From a bacterium (GTDB taxonomy: Bacteria > Zhuqueibacterota > QNDG01), in the NCBI GenBank assembly GCA_021158245.1, contig JAGGVB010000201.1, positions 1-47,054 on the forward strand: a stretch of 47,054 bases of DNA, in the 5' to 3' direction. A program made the translations under genes and the position numbers. Of this stretch, positions 34,244 to 43,952 are shown one piece after another; positions within the stretch are counted from its first letter, which is position 1, and every line of letters begins with the position of its first letter. Under the pieces are notes generated by a model. It was not told where the DNA came from. It made no database searches and was given only the letters and a program-made list of their open reading frames with translations.

Positions 34244-36670
34244 ATGGACCCAAAACCTGTAATACTTGTTGTTGAAGATGAGCGGGTTGTAGCTGAAGAT
34301 ATTCAGAGAAGCCTTGAGCAAATGGGATATAGTGTACCTGCAGTATCAGCTTCCGGTGAAGATGCTATTAAAAAGGTCGAACAGTATCATCCAAATCTGA
34401 TCCTTATGGATATTGTCATTCGCGGTGATATGAACGGTATTGAAACTGCTGAGAAAATAGTCAGCAAGTATGATGTCCCCATAGTATATTTAACAGCATA
34501 TGCCGATAAAAAAACTCTTGAGGAAGCAAAACAGACAGGGCCATTCGGGTATATTCTTAAGCCGTTTAATAGCAGGGAATTGAAAAGTACCATTGAAATG
34601 GCAATATACAAGCATGGCATGGATCAGAAATTACGCGAGAATGAAGCCTGGCTTTCAACAACTCTCCGCAGTATAGGAGATGGAGTAATTGCAACTGATG
34701 CAGATGGTAAAATCCGATTTATAAATAAGATCGCTCTTGAGATGCTTGGATATAAGAACGAAGAAGTGGTTTCCAGAAAAATTAACGAAGTTTTTAAATT
34801 TATTGATAAAAATAACGGCAATACTCTAAATAGTTTTACAGCCGAGAGTTTGAATTCGGGGAAGATATATTTTTTAAAAAGCGGAGCAATGCTGTTAAAA
34901 AGAGATGGCTCTACAGTGCCTATTGATGGGAATTCTTCTCCTATATTGGATGAAAGAGGAAACATCATAGGAGCGGTTAAAGTTTTCCGTGATATATCTG
35001 CACGTCTTCAGGCAGAAGAAGCGATACGCCTTTCAGAAGAAAAATACAGAACACTTTTTGAAACAATTGCTCAGGGGGTACTCTATTATAATAGAGATGG
35101 GAAAATAATTTCAGGCAACCCTGCAGCAGAAAAGATACTTGAGGTCGATGTAAACAACATATATGGAAAGAGTTTATGGTCAGCCGGATTTACTCTGATC
35201 AAGGAGGATGGGACTGTTTACGATGAGTCTCATGATCCAATTGCAGTAAGTATTAAAGAACATTATACAGTGCTTAATAAGGTTGTTGGGCTGGTGAAAG
35301 ACGGTTCCATTATAAGATGGCTGCTGGTTGATGTAACTCCTCAGTTTGACCACTCAGGAAACAGGCTGGTATCTGTTGTAATGAGTTTCTCAGATATAAC
35401 AAAACGTCGTGAGGCTGAACTTGCCCTTCACAATAAAAATATTCAATTAAGTTCTCTTGTACATCTTGCTCATGAGATATCAACAACACTTGATATTGAA
35501 TCAATATTAAAGAAAACACTTGATGTACTTATTGAAAAAACAGAATTTACTTCCGGTTCGATATTTATTCTGAATAAGGACAGGACAGACATTGATGTGG
35601 AAACCCATAGCAGCGCATCTCCCAAAGCACAGAATAGAATAAGGGAGCTTTTTCTTGATAAAAATTCATTTTATCGCAGATCTCTTCTGCATGGGCATAC
35701 CAAAATTTATCCCCTGAGGCAGCTTATTGCCAAAGATCCGCAATATTCTGAGGATGAATCGCTTAAGAAAAGATTTAATCAATGCCTTGTTATACCTATT
35801 CAGATAGACTCATATATTGAAGGCTCAATAAACCTGATAGGAAAAGTCAAAAATCTGCCCATTGATTTGTCAGATGATTTTTTCTCAAGTACAGGACTGC
35901 ACCTCGGGCTCTCCTTAAAGAATGCAAAGCTGTATGAGGAGATAAAAATAACCTTAAAACAGTTAAAAGAGACTCAGAACAAATTAATACAGTCCGAAAA
36001 ACTGGCCGGCCTTGGCGCTTTGGCAAGTAATATTGTACACGAGATAGGCAATCCTCTTGCTGCAATTGATAATTCCATACAGGTTCTGCAGAGAAAACTT
36101 CAGCTTGAGGGAAAGCTTAATGAATTAATGAATATTATATCATGGGAGACTGAAAGATTAATCAGAACTATCAATGAGCTAAGGGAATTCAGTAAACCAA
36201 AGAGATTAAACTTTGCCAAAAGTGACTTGCGGCAGGTGATTAAAAAAGCAATATTTGTATTAAATCAGGATGTTGAGTTGATTTTCGGCAAGAAGATTAT
36301 TTATAGCCCTCCAAAGGAACTGCCTGATATCCATATTGATCCTGATGCGATTGAACAAGTTGCAATTAATTTAATAAAGAACGGATTGCAGGCAGTAAAA
36401 GAGGGAGGTGTAGTAAAGGTTTTTCTTAATAAAAATGGTAAAGTGAAAGATCCGTGTGTGATCTTAAAAGTTGAGGATGACGGAGAGGGTATTGCTGTAG
36501 AAAATTTTGAAAATATTTTCGAACCATATTTTTCTACAAAGGCGAGGGGGATGGGATTGGGAATGCATATTGTAAAAACAAACGTTGAACTTCATGGAGG
36601 TTCTATAAAGATTGACAGTAAACAGGGCCAGGGTACTGCTGTTACAGTATCAATTCCTGTTAAGAGGTAA
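34244..36670 (+). CDS. Receiver-PAS-PAS-GAF histidine kinase
   Basis: The protein has 808 residues. Residues 5-122 are a receiver (ILVVEDERVVAEDI, LILMDIVIRGDMNG phospho-Asp, YILKPF). PAS domains lie at ~134-255 (GDGVIATDADGKIRFINKIA) and ~265-390. A GAF domain lies at ~410-565. H599 in the dimerisation helix (NIVHEIGNPLAAI) is the phospho-accepting histidine, and the ATPase domain follows (NLIKNGLQA, DDGEGI, GMGLGMHIV). It lacks transmembrane segments, so it is a soluble sensor. It ends 5 bp before an NtrC-type regulator, its likely partner. The ATG follows AAAAGGAG. Confidence 0.93.
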   Translation: MDPKPVILVVEDERVVAEDIQRSLEQMGYSVPAVSASGEDAIKKVEQYHPNLILMDIVIRGDMNGIETAEKIVSKYDVPIVYLTAYADKKTLEEAKQTGPFGYILKPFNSRELKSTIEMAIYKHGMDQKLRENEAWLSTTLRSIGDGVIATDADGKIRFINKIALEMLGYKNEEVVSRKINEVFKFIDKNNGNTLNSFTAESLNSGKIYFLKSGAMLLKRDGSTVPIDGNSSPILDERGNIIGAVKVFRDISARLQAEEAIRLSEEKYRTLFETIAQGVLYYNRDGKIISGNPAAEKILEVDVNNIYGKSLWSAGFTLIKEDGTVYDESHDPIAVSIKEHYTVLNKVVGLVKDGSIIRWLLVDVTPQFDHSGNRLVSVVMSFSDITKRREAELALHNKNIQLSSLVHLAHEISTTLDIESILKKTLDVLIEKTEFTSGSIFILNKDRTDIDVETHSSASPKAQNRIRELFLDKNSFYRRSLLHGHTKIYPLRQLIAKDPQYSEDESLKKRFNQCLVIPIQIDSYIEGSINLIGKVKNLPIDLSDDFFSSTGLHLGLSLKNAKLYEEIKITLKQLKETQNKLIQSEKLAGLGALASNIVHEIGNPLAAIDNSIQVLQRKLQLEGKLNELMNIISWETERLIRTINELREFSKPKRLNFAKSDLRQVIKKAIFVLNQDVELIFGKKIIYSPPKELPDIHIDPDAIEQVAINLIKNGLQAVKEGGVVKVFLNKNGKVKDPCVILKVEDDGEGIAVENFENIFEPYFSTKARGMGLGMHIVKTNVELHGGSIKIDSKQGQGTAVTVSIPVKR

Positions 36671-36675
36671 AAAGT

Positions 36676-38022
36676 ATGGCCTACATTTTAATAGTTGATG
36701 ATGAACGAAATATAAGAAGGTCTTTACGTGTGGCGATTGAGGACTGGGGCCACAAAGTAGATGATACAGGAGCGCCAAAAGAGGCTGTTGAGAAAATTCA
36801 GGAAAATGATATTGATGTTGTTATTACTGATCTTATTATGGGTGATGTTGACGGCATTGAACTTTTAAATAAAATAAAACAGATCAGCCCTACAACAGAA
36901 GTTATTTTGATGAGCGCTCATGGCACAATATCAAGAGCAGTTGAAGCAATAAGGCTCGGTGCAATGGATTTTATTGAAAAACCATTTTCAATTGACAGGC
37001 TGGAGATGGTTCTTGAGAAAACCCTCGCTAATATGGAATTGAAAAAAACCGTGCGTCTTCTTCAAAAAGTTCTTTCCGATACCTATCCTTTTGAAGATAT
37101 AGTGGCAGCCAGCCCCTTGATGAAGAATGTTATGCATCAGGTCGCAATGGTATCAAAATGGGATGTACCGGTTTTAATCCGCGGTGAAAGCGGTGTTGGC
37201 AAGGAATTGGTCGCTCTCGCAGTACACCACTTGAGTGAACGTTCAGGGAAGCCATTTGTTCCGGTCAATTGCGGCGCTTTTCCTGATACGCTTCTTGATA
37301 GTGAATTGTTCGGCCATGCAAAGGGGGCATTTACAGGTGCTTCGGTCAACAAGAGAGGATTGATTGAAGAAGCTAATACAGGAACACTTTTTCTCGATGA
37401 GATTGGTGAGGCTCCTGCTGCATTCCAGGTAAGGCTTCTTCGTTTTCTTGATAACGGATTTTTCCGAAGAGTAGGGGAAGTTACTGAACGAAACAGCAAT
37501 GCACGGATTATTGCAGCCACAAATCGGAATATTGAGGATTTAATTAAAGAGAAGCTCTTTAGAGAAGACCTTTATTTCCGGCTTTCTGTTGCAGTTATTG
37601 AAATTCCTCCGCTGAGGGAGAGGCGTGAAGATATCCCTGTACTTTGCAAAAGATTCCTTGAGAGTTATGGGGAAAAAATGGATAAACAAGGCGTTACAAT
37701 TCATCCTTCTGTTTATGCCCTGTTTGCTGAATATGGGTGGCCTGGTAATGTCAGAGAGCTGGAGAATACAATTGAACATTCCATGATTGTTGCACGGCAG
37801 AGCAAGATAACTATTGATGACCTACCTCAAAAACTTGTAAGGCTTGTTAAACAAAATTCAGGTATAAATATTAATGGAGATCTTGAATTGAAAGAGGTTG
37901 AAAGAAGATATATAATATCAATTCTTGAAAAGACCGGAGGCAATAAAAAGAAGGCAGCTGATATACTCAATATATCAAGGACCACCTTGATATCAAGGCT
38001 AAAATCTTACGGAATTACATAA
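36676..38022 (+). CDS. Sigma54-dependent response regulator (NtrC family)
   Basis: The protein has 448 residues: a receiver (residues 3-118, VVITDLIMGDVDG), an AAA+ domain (~140-370; Walker A GESGVGKE, sigma54-contact GAFTGA, GTLFLDEIGEA) and a Fis-type helix-turn-helix (NKKKAADILNISRTTLISRL). The intact GAFTGA motif means it can activate sigma54 promoters. It follows the kinase at 34244 by 5 bp. Targets are unknown; a -24/-12-like site is at 41473. Confidence 0.95.
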   Translation: MAYILIVDDERNIRRSLRVAIEDWGHKVDDTGAPKEAVEKIQENDIDVVITDLIMGDVDGIELLNKIKQISPTTEVILMSAHGTISRAVEAIRLGAMDFIEKPFSIDRLEMVLEKTLANMELKKTVRLLQKVLSDTYPFEDIVAASPLMKNVMHQVAMVSKWDVPVLIRGESGVGKELVALAVHHLSERSGKPFVPVNCGAFPDTLLDSELFGHAKGAFTGASVNKRGLIEEANTGTLFLDEIGEAPAAFQVRLLRFLDNGFFRRVGEVTERNSNARIIAATNRNIEDLIKEKLFREDLYFRLSVAVIEIPPLRERREDIPVLCKRFLESYGEKMDKQGVTIHPSVYALFAEYGWPGNVRELENTIEHSMIVARQSKITIDDLPQKLVRLVKQNSGININGDLELKEVERRYIISILEKTGGNKKKAADILNISRTTLISRLKSYGIT

Positions 38023-38141
38023 ACTCCTGAAATTCTGCTGTTATTTCCATTTATAACGATTGTTATTGTAATATAATTGTTATATCCTATCAAAGTAAAA
38101 TGATTTACATGTTTCTGCAATAGTATCCTGTATTAAACTTT

Positions 38142-38192
38142 AAACACTTATCTCGCTGTTTTGTCGTAATTTGAACACTTGTTGTAAGTGTT
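38142..38192 (+). promoter_or_regulatory. Operator-like repeats in the gap after the NtrC-type gene
   Basis: AACACTT/AAGTGTT (38174-38192) is a 7-bp inverted repeat with a 5-bp centre, and a further AAACACTT occurs at 38142. Together they form spaced half-sites in the 308-bp gap between the regulator and the receiver gene. The rest of that gap has only a poor -24/-12-like match (TGGCA at 38272, TTGA at 38283). Confidence 0.35.
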
Positions 38193-38330
38193 GATTATTA
38201 ACAATTACGCTATATAGAAAAACCCTCATTGAAACAGGCATATATTGTTTGAAGTTTTCCGGTTTTATCTCTGGCATAAAAATTGATATATATTTTACAC
38301 TACTATTTCCAAATAGAGGGAGATCTGCCT

Positions 38331-38696
38331 GTGAATCATATATTAATTGTTGATGATGATGTAAATTTTAGAAGGTCGCTGATAATACAACTTGAGTTTG
38401 AAGGTTTTGAAGTTAAAGGATATGAAAGCTGCCAGCAAGCTTTTTCTTTTCTAAATCAGAATAAAAATAAGACACATTTCCCTGATGTAATTATTACTGA
38501 TATAAGAATGCCTGATATGAGGGGTGATGAATTTGTTTTGAAGATGCAAAATGAATATCCTTCAATACCTCTAATCATGATATCAGCTTTTGATCCGCCT
38601 GATCCTGTGAGAAATTTTCCATTCCTGCACAAGCCCTTTAAAATTATGGAAATGGTAGATTTGATCGCAAATGTAGGGCAAAATGAAAACCGCTAA
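38331..38696 (+). CDS. Single-domain response regulator
   Basis: The start is GTG 38331 with GAGGGAGA upstream; an earlier in-frame start at 38283 would add an odd 16-residue extension without a site. The 121-residue product is a receiver only: HILIVDDDVNFRRS, phospho-Asp in VIITDIRMPDMRG, and the conserved Lys in LHKPF. It has no output domain, so it probably passes phosphate or acts by binding a partner. It is followed 42 bp later by a second stand-alone receiver and then a hybrid kinase. Confidence 0.88.
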   Translation: MNHILIVDDDVNFRRSLIIQLEFEGFEVKGYESCQQAFSFLNQNKNKTHFPDVIITDIRMPDMRGDEFVLKMQNEYPSIPLIMISAFDPPDPVRNFPFLHKPFKIMEMVDLIANVGQNENR

Positions 38697-38738
38697 CCTG
38701 AACAATGCGGGGGAAAATCTGTCAGAAAGGAGAGAAAA

Positions 38739-39104
38739 GTGAAAAGAGTGCTGCTCGTTGATGATAGTGAAAATTTCCGCCGGTCACTTTCAATTGGGCT
38801 CGAAGACATGGGGTACACTGTATATGAAGCTAATAACGGAATGGAGGCACTTCAATTCTTAAAAGAACGGCAAGTGGGCGGCGATATAATCGGAAATGTT
38901 ATTGTTGATGCGAGAATGCCCGGACTTGACGGTTTTTTACTTTATGATCAAATTTCTGCAATGGACCCATCTGTTAATGTTGTGATATTGTCAGCACATT
39001 CATATCCCAGGCAGGAAAGTAAATATAATATTTTAACTAAACCTATTGCAATCAACGATCTGATTGAAGTAATGGAGCAAAATGTTTTTGTAAATCACGG
39101 ATAA
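38739..39104 (+). CDS. Single-domain response regulator
   Basis: The protein has 121 residues from GTG 38739, five bases after AAAGGAGAG. Receiver motifs are VLLVDDSENFRRSL, VIVDARMPGLDG (phospho-Asp), LSAHS and LTKPI. It shares the N-terminal DDxxNFRRSL pattern with the receiver just upstream, suggesting a tandem duplication. The hybrid kinase 40 bp downstream is the likely partner. Confidence 0.88.
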   Translation: MKRVLLVDDSENFRRSLSIGLEDMGYTVYEANNGMEALQFLKERQVGGDIIGNVIVDARMPGLDGFLLYDQISAMDPSVNVVILSAHSYPRQESKYNILTKPIAINDLIEVMEQNVFVNHG

Positions 39105-39143
39105 TCAGGATAATTATCCGGAGGTGTGTTCAGGAGGGAATTA

Positions 39144-41198
39144 ATGGGTAAATACGGGGAACAGAATAATAGTATAATGTTAAACGAAGAAACCAATATC
39201 TCGACAGATCCATTGATTGTCTTTGCCCGCAGGTATGAGGCATTTTTTAATTCTACTACGGACGGAATTGCAGTGTTTGCTCTGAGCGGCGAAATTCTCG
39301 ATGCAAATAAAAAAATTCTTAAATTAACGGAATATACTTACGATGGTATAGTATCGAAAAAAATTAAGTCTATTTTTACAGGCAGCAGCCTTAATAAAAT
39401 ACAAAAAAAGATAGGCCAATTAACTGAAAGCAATACTCTTGATTATCCTGTTGAACTTACACTCATAAGCCGTTCCGGCCGTGAATATATTGTTGAAGCG
39501 AATTTAAATTTACTGAAAGACCAGTATGGTTATGCAGAAACGGTCTTAATGCTTTTAAGGGATATAACAAGGCGCAAGAATGCAGAAAACGAGCTATTAG
39601 AAAGAGCGGAAGAACTCCAGAGAGTTTTTGATGCTGTGCCTACTATTCTTGTTGTACTTGATGAGCACAAAAGAATCAGAAGGATCAATAGTACAGGGAC
39701 AGAAGTCAGCGGGTTCCCTGAGAAATTTGCACTTGGCAAAAGAATAGGTGAAGTGCTTCAGTGTTCCAAACATTTTAAGTCCAAACGCGGATGCGGTATC
39801 GGGCCGTTATGCAGAAGATGTTTAATAAATGAAAGTATTAACCGAGCTCTCAAAGCAGGAGAGAGAGTCATAGGTATTGAGGAATCAATTGTAAAAGAAA
39901 CTTCGTTATCGTCAAGTTCTTATTATAGAATAAATGTAATCCCGCTTGAGAGTAATAACAAACGATGGGCTGTTTTATCACTGGAAGATATTACAAAGAG
40001 AAAGAATGCCGAAATTGAAGCTATAAGGCTGAATGACAGCATTACCCGGGCTAATATTGAATTAAAAGAGTCACTGGAAAAATTGTCAAGAAGCCAGTCA
40101 CAATTAGTAGAATCACAAAAACTTGAACAGATAGGGCTTTTGGCATCCGGCCTGGCTCACAATCTTAAAACACCTCTTGGTGGCATAAAAGGGTATGCGC
40201 AGTTGATGGCACTTGATAATGGCGAGACGCATGAAATAAAAATGATACTTGAAGAAGTAGATGTAATGGAAAGTATTATTGATAATTTAATGGTAAAAAG
40301 CAGGCATGATCATGATACTAAAGAAGAACGAATCAATCTTAATGAATTAATCAATATTGAACTGAAATTCCTTGAATCTAACATGTTTTTTAAGCATCAG
40401 GTTAAAAAGACAATAGAGCTTGATACCAGCCTCCCTGCAATATTCGGAATTTATACTCATTTCAGCCAGATACTTATGAATGTTATAGGCAACAGCCTTG
40501 ATGCAATGCATGACAGTGATGAAAGAAAGCTTTTTGTCAAAACCAGACATGATGATGAAAATATTTACATTGAAGTGTCGGATACAGGATGCGGGATTCC
40601 CGATGAGATAAAAGGGGATATTATTAAACCATTTTTTACAACAAAACCGTCTCCGACAGAAGCTGAGGAAGATGAACCCTTTGGAACAGGGCTTGGGCTC
40701 AGCAGTGTAAATTATTTTGTTCATCAATACGGCGGAAGTATTTCTATTGACAGCAGACTGGGAGAAGGGACAAAAGTTACAATACAATTCCCTTTTCACA
40801 AGGATCTTTCTTTAAGAGAAACTCCACGTATTTTAATTGTTGATGATTTAAGTTCACTGGTTGATATATTAGTACAGGTTTGTCAGAGTATGGGGCTGGA
40901 AGCTTACGGAGTATCGACCGGAGAAGAAGCTATAGAACTATACAAAAAAATTGAACCGGATATAGTTGTTTCAGATCTTTGCATCCCGGGAATGTCAGGG
41001 CCTCAGCTTGTAAAAGAGATTAGAACCTTAAATTCTAAGCAGCGGGTAATTTATGTTACTGGATATTATGACAATCCTGACTATAAAACATGGCTTTCAC
41101 ATGAGATGCAGATGCCGTCAATTAATGCTGTACTTAAGAAACCTTTCCCATTGGAATACTTTAAAGATATTGTTCAAAGAATGATTACCTGCGCCTGA
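39144..41198 (+). CDS. Hybrid histidine kinase: PAS-PAS(Cys)-HisKA-HATPase-receiver
   Basis: The protein has 684 residues from ATG 39144, which has AGGAGGG five bases upstream; a GTG at 39126 is in frame but lacks a site. The first PAS lies at ~20-145. The second, at ~160-290, carries a cysteine cluster C207-X9-C217-X5-C223-X2-C226, a possible metal or redox site. The phospho-accepting H339 lies in AHNLKTPLGG, with Asn where most kinases have Glu or Asp. ATPase motifs are NVIGNSLDA, DTGCGI and GTGLGLSS. A C-terminal receiver (VVSDLCIPGMSG) ends the protein. No transmembrane helix is seen, so it is cytoplasmic. Confidence 0.93.
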   Translation: MGKYGEQNNSIMLNEETNISTDPLIVFARRYEAFFNSTTDGIAVFALSGEILDANKKILKLTEYTYDGIVSKKIKSIFTGSSLNKIQKKIGQLTESNTLDYPVELTLISRSGREYIVEANLNLLKDQYGYAETVLMLLRDITRRKNAENELLERAEELQRVFDAVPTILVVLDEHKRIRRINSTGTEVSGFPEKFALGKRIGEVLQCSKHFKSKRGCGIGPLCRRCLINESINRALKAGERVIGIEESIVKETSLSSSSYYRINVIPLESNNKRWAVLSLEDITKRKNAEIEAIRLNDSITRANIELKESLEKLSRSQSQLVESQKLEQIGLLASGLAHNLKTPLGGIKGYAQLMALDNGETHEIKMILEEVDVMESIIDNLMVKSRHDHDTKEERINLNELINIELKFLESNMFFKHQVKKTIELDTSLPAIFGIYTHFSQILMNVIGNSLDAMHDSDERKLFVKTRHDDENIYIEVSDTGCGIPDEIKGDIIKPFFTTKPSPTEAEEDEPFGTGLGLSSVNYFVHQYGGSISIDSRLGEGTKVTIQFPFHKDLSLRETPRILIVDDLSSLVDILVQVCQSMGLEAYGVSTGEEAIELYKKIEPDIVVSDLCIPGMSGPQLVKEIRTLNSKQRVIYVTGYYDNPDYKTWLSHEMQMPSINAVLKKPFPLEYFKDIVQRMITCA

Positions 41199-41472
41199 TA
41201 TTTGTGAGTCTTTGAGGCGTACAGGTTTTTTAAAAGAGGGGGAAGTGTCTTTTGATGGGGGTAGGTAAAAAATAACCGGTACTGGTACATATTTTCTTTT
41301 TTATTTGTTGATTCGGTAGAATTAGATACTGTTTATTAATGTTTAAATTTCGAATGCGTACTTTAGTCTACTAATATGATTTATAAGGGGTTAAACAGTC
41401 TTATTTTATCTGCAGAATTGTAAGACAAAATTAATTGATTGAATAGTGCCTGATTTGTACGAGCAGTAAAAA

Positions 41473-41488
41473 TGGTTCTATTTTTGCT
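41473..41488 (+). promoter_or_regulatory. Candidate sigma54 (-24/-12) promoter before the HD-GYP operon
   Basis: TGG at -24 and TTGCT at -12 with the exact GG-N10-GC spacing (GG 41474-41475, GC 41486-41487). The -24 box lacks the usual CA after TGG. It lies 75 bp before the likely start codon. The rest of the 364-bp gap (41199-41562) shows nothing clear. Confidence 0.45.
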
Positions 41489-41562
41489 TTAAGAAATATG
41501 TGTTTTGTATATTTTAACCGGCAAGTATTGCAGAGGAATTGGTAAGGAGGATAGAGAGAGAG

Positions 41563-42762
41563 TTGAGACAGTACCTTGTAAAAAAGTTAAAACCCGGAAT
41601 GATCTTAGGCCAGCATCTTTACAGCTATTTTGGCGGAAAAAGAACCTTGCTTCTGGGAAGCGGAATTGAAATTTCCAGACAGGTAATTACAAAGCTTAAA
41701 CAAATGGGATATAAATCAATATATATCAGCGAAAAGGGTACAGAACACATTATTCCTGAAAATCTGCTTGCAGACGAGACAAGGGATATGGCGATGTCTG
41801 CTATATCACTTTTTTATGATGATATGAGAGAGGCTGTGTCCCACCTTACTAATAAAAACCAGATTCCCATACATAAGATGAGGGATGACCAAATCAGGAT
41901 AAACCCCTCATCTCCTGCGCTGTTGAAAAGAGTTATCCATGATATGATTCACGACATTTATCTTTTTGGCAAAAATGCTGATTATGAACCTATTATAGGG
42001 ATTCCTCAAAGCAATGCTTTGCACAATCATGTGCTTAATGTAGCATTAATATCTATATTAATCGGAGGCCAATACGAATTTTTTGAGAACGAACTTGTTG
42101 AGCTTGCAATGGGAGCTATACTTCATGATGTCGGAAAAGCAGCAATGCCTCAAATCTATAGTAAACAGTACTGGCAGTTGGGCGTAGAGGAGATTGCACT
42201 TTACAAGCTTCATCCTGTCCTTGGAGACAGGCTCTTAAACAAAAGCCGGTCATTTACTGAAGTTGAGCGGCAAATGATTATGCAGCATCATGAAAGGCAG
42301 GACGGAAACGGGTTCCCAATGCAGTTGAAAGGGAAAAATAAACCTCCGATTCGCGAGAAATTTATTCTGCCCAATACAATTTTCAGGTTTGCAGAGATAA
42401 TCGCAGTTGCTGATACATTTGAAAATTTAATTTCAGGCAATTTTTATAAAAAATGGTTCTCTCCTGCAGAAGCACTTGCAGAATTGTCGAGAGAATCAGG
42501 AACCGGGCTGAATTCGTCAATTGTTGATACACTATACAAAGTAGTAACCAGATTCCCTGTAGGGTCAAATGTGAGAATAATAAGACATCCTGATTCTAAA
42601 ATAACAGGGTATTATGGTGTTGTTGCAGTACCGGACAGCAGTAAATCCGGAAATGTAGAAGTTATACTGATTGCGGATTCGTATTTAAAACCGATTTCTC
42701 CGAAGCCGGTGTCTGTGGATACCTCTAAAAATGGCAAAGGGGAACTGCAATTTATCTATTAA
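41563..42762 (+). CDS. HD-GYP domain protein, probable c-di-GMP phosphodiesterase
   Basis: The protein has 399 residues if it starts at TTG 41563 after AAGGAGG; a TTG at 41539 is the alternative. The N-terminal ~110 residues (LVKKLKPGMILGQHLY) resemble the DUF3391-type module often before HD-GYP. The HD-GYP domain follows: H188-D189 (ILHDVGKAAMP), HHERQDGNGFP (residues 242-252) and ADTFENLISG. The GYP tyrosine is F251, a known tolerated change in some members. All metal-binding His/Asp residues I can identify are present, so it probably hydrolyses c-di-GMP. It starts an operon of regulators. Confidence 0.88.
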   Translation: MRQYLVKKLKPGMILGQHLYSYFGGKRTLLLGSGIEISRQVITKLKQMGYKSIYISEKGTEHIIPENLLADETRDMAMSAISLFYDDMREAVSHLTNKNQIPIHKMRDDQIRINPSSPALLKRVIHDMIHDIYLFGKNADYEPIIGIPQSNALHNHVLNVALISILIGGQYEFFENELVELAMGAILHDVGKAAMPQIYSKQYWQLGVEEIALYKLHPVLGDRLLNKSRSFTEVERQMIMQHHERQDGNGFPMQLKGKNKPPIREKFILPNTIFRFAEIIAVADTFENLISGNFYKKWFSPAEALAELSRESGTGLNSSIVDTLYKVVTRFPVGSNVRIIRHPDSKITGYYGVVAVPDSSKSGNVEVILIADSYLKPISPKPVSVDTSKNGKGELQFIY

Positions 42763-43622
42763 TGATTTCGAAGGATAATATGGTAATGGAATCTTTAAGA
42801 GAAAAAGAGGAATTTTTTAACAAGGCCAGGATCATTCCGTATTCAATTGTACTTGACAGCTTAAAATCGATGCTCCGTTCAATTTCTGTTGAGTATGGCG
42901 ATGAAAATATTTTCCCGGATAATATTGTTATATCTTTATCTACTGTTGATAGAAAATCAAGGGCAAAGGTGGAAGATGTTTTTATTGAGGAATTAACAAG
43001 GGATGTTATCCGATATATCAAAGTTGATTTTTCTGTTGATGTGACAAAAATTCAGCTTCAAATTAAAAGCGATAACAGACTGCTGCCGTTCCATTTCAGG
43101 CTTCAGGGGTACAGCGGAGATAAACTTCTTTACAGCAGAACACGCGAAGAGGAAGATATCGAAGTAAAAGATGAAAAAAGTGAATGGGATGCGAGTGATA
43201 TATACAATGATGATAATGATTCGGGAAGAAGTATTCTGGTAGTGGATGACGAACCTGTCCTTTGTGCTATTCTTGACAAGATGCTTTCACGCTTGGGATA
43301 CCATGTTGTAAGTGCTCATAATGGTATTGAAGCTATGAAAATTTTAGGAAGAATGAATATTGACCTTGTGATATCAGATCTGCGTATGCCTCAGATGGAC
43401 GGCTGGATGCTTATGAAGCATTCAAAGGAGAAGTATCCTGATATACCATTTGTACTGATCACAGGGTATCATTCAATCCATACGGAAAACAGAGCCTCCC
43501 ACAGCTCGGCTGACGGATATTTATCAAAACCGTTTTCACTGCATCAGATCAAATCTTTACTTGAAAATGTTTTAAGCAGAAAAGATGATACAAACACTAC
43601 AGTGACTTATATACCCGGATAA
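42762..43622 (+). CDS. Response regulator with novel N-terminal domain
   Basis: The protein has 286 residues. Residues ~1-145 are an unrecognised mixed alpha/beta region with no known motif. Residues ~155-280 are a receiver (ILVVDDEPVLCAILDKML, phospho-Asp in LVISDLRMPQMDG, LSKPFS). The ATG at 42762 overlaps the previous stop (TAATG); an ATG at 42780, five bases after AAGGA, is an alternative start. The receiver at the C-terminus, with a non-standard domain in front, is an unusual order for a response regulator. Confidence 0.82.
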   Translation: MISKDNMVMESLREKEEFFNKARIIPYSIVLDSLKSMLRSISVEYGDENIFPDNIVISLSTVDRKSRAKVEDVFIEELTRDVIRYIKVDFSVDVTKIQLQIKSDNRLLPFHFRLQGYSGDKLLYSRTREEEDIEVKDEKSEWDASDIYNDDNDSGRSILVVDDEPVLCAILDKMLSRLGYHVVSAHNGIEAMKILGRMNIDLVISDLRMPQMDGWMLMKHSKEKYPDIPFVLITGYHSIHTENRASHSSADGYLSKPFSLHQIKSLLENVLSRKDDTNTTVTYIPG

Positions 43623-43634
43623 AGGGGAAATATT

Positions 43635-43952
43635 ATGGGAAATATACTTAAAAATACCGAGAAAGTTCAGGGGGACAAAACTGTACAGAATGTAAAAAAA
43701 TGGGATGTAATATCAAAGAATAGAGAGAATGATGAGGGAGGCCCATTTGTAAGAAGAAGAAAAATTATTAAAGCACGTGAGGCAGTATATTCTTCTCTTA
43801 AGAAACAGCTGCCAAGCCTGCATCAAAAGAGTAATGAACCGATTGTTTCTTTAATAAGAGATGGTGATGAAGTAAAGGGGCTTGAAATAGTCTGTACCTG
43901 CGGAGAAAAAATTGTTGTAGATTTTACTTTTGATGATCATAACAATGGCTGA
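43635..43952 (+). CDS. Small protein with CxC motif, function unknown
   Basis: The protein has 105 residues, is highly charged in the first half (DEGGPFVRRRKIIKAREAVY) and ends in a short beta-rich segment with CTCGEKIVVDF. The two-cysteine turn resembles half of a zinc ribbon. It lies 12 bp after the receiver protein and overlaps the next gene by 8 bp, so it belongs to the operon. I do not recognise a family. Confidence 0.7.
   Translation: MGNILKNTEKVQGDKTVQNVKKWDVISKNRENDEGGPFVRRRKIIKAREAVYSSLKKQLPSLHQKSNEPIVSLIRDGDEVKGLEIVCTCGEKIVVDFTFDDHNNG

Noticed and set aside
38272-38286. Sigma54 promoter before the first stand-alone receiver
   Set aside because: TGGCA-N6-TTGA has GA where the -12 element needs GC; the match is too weak alone.
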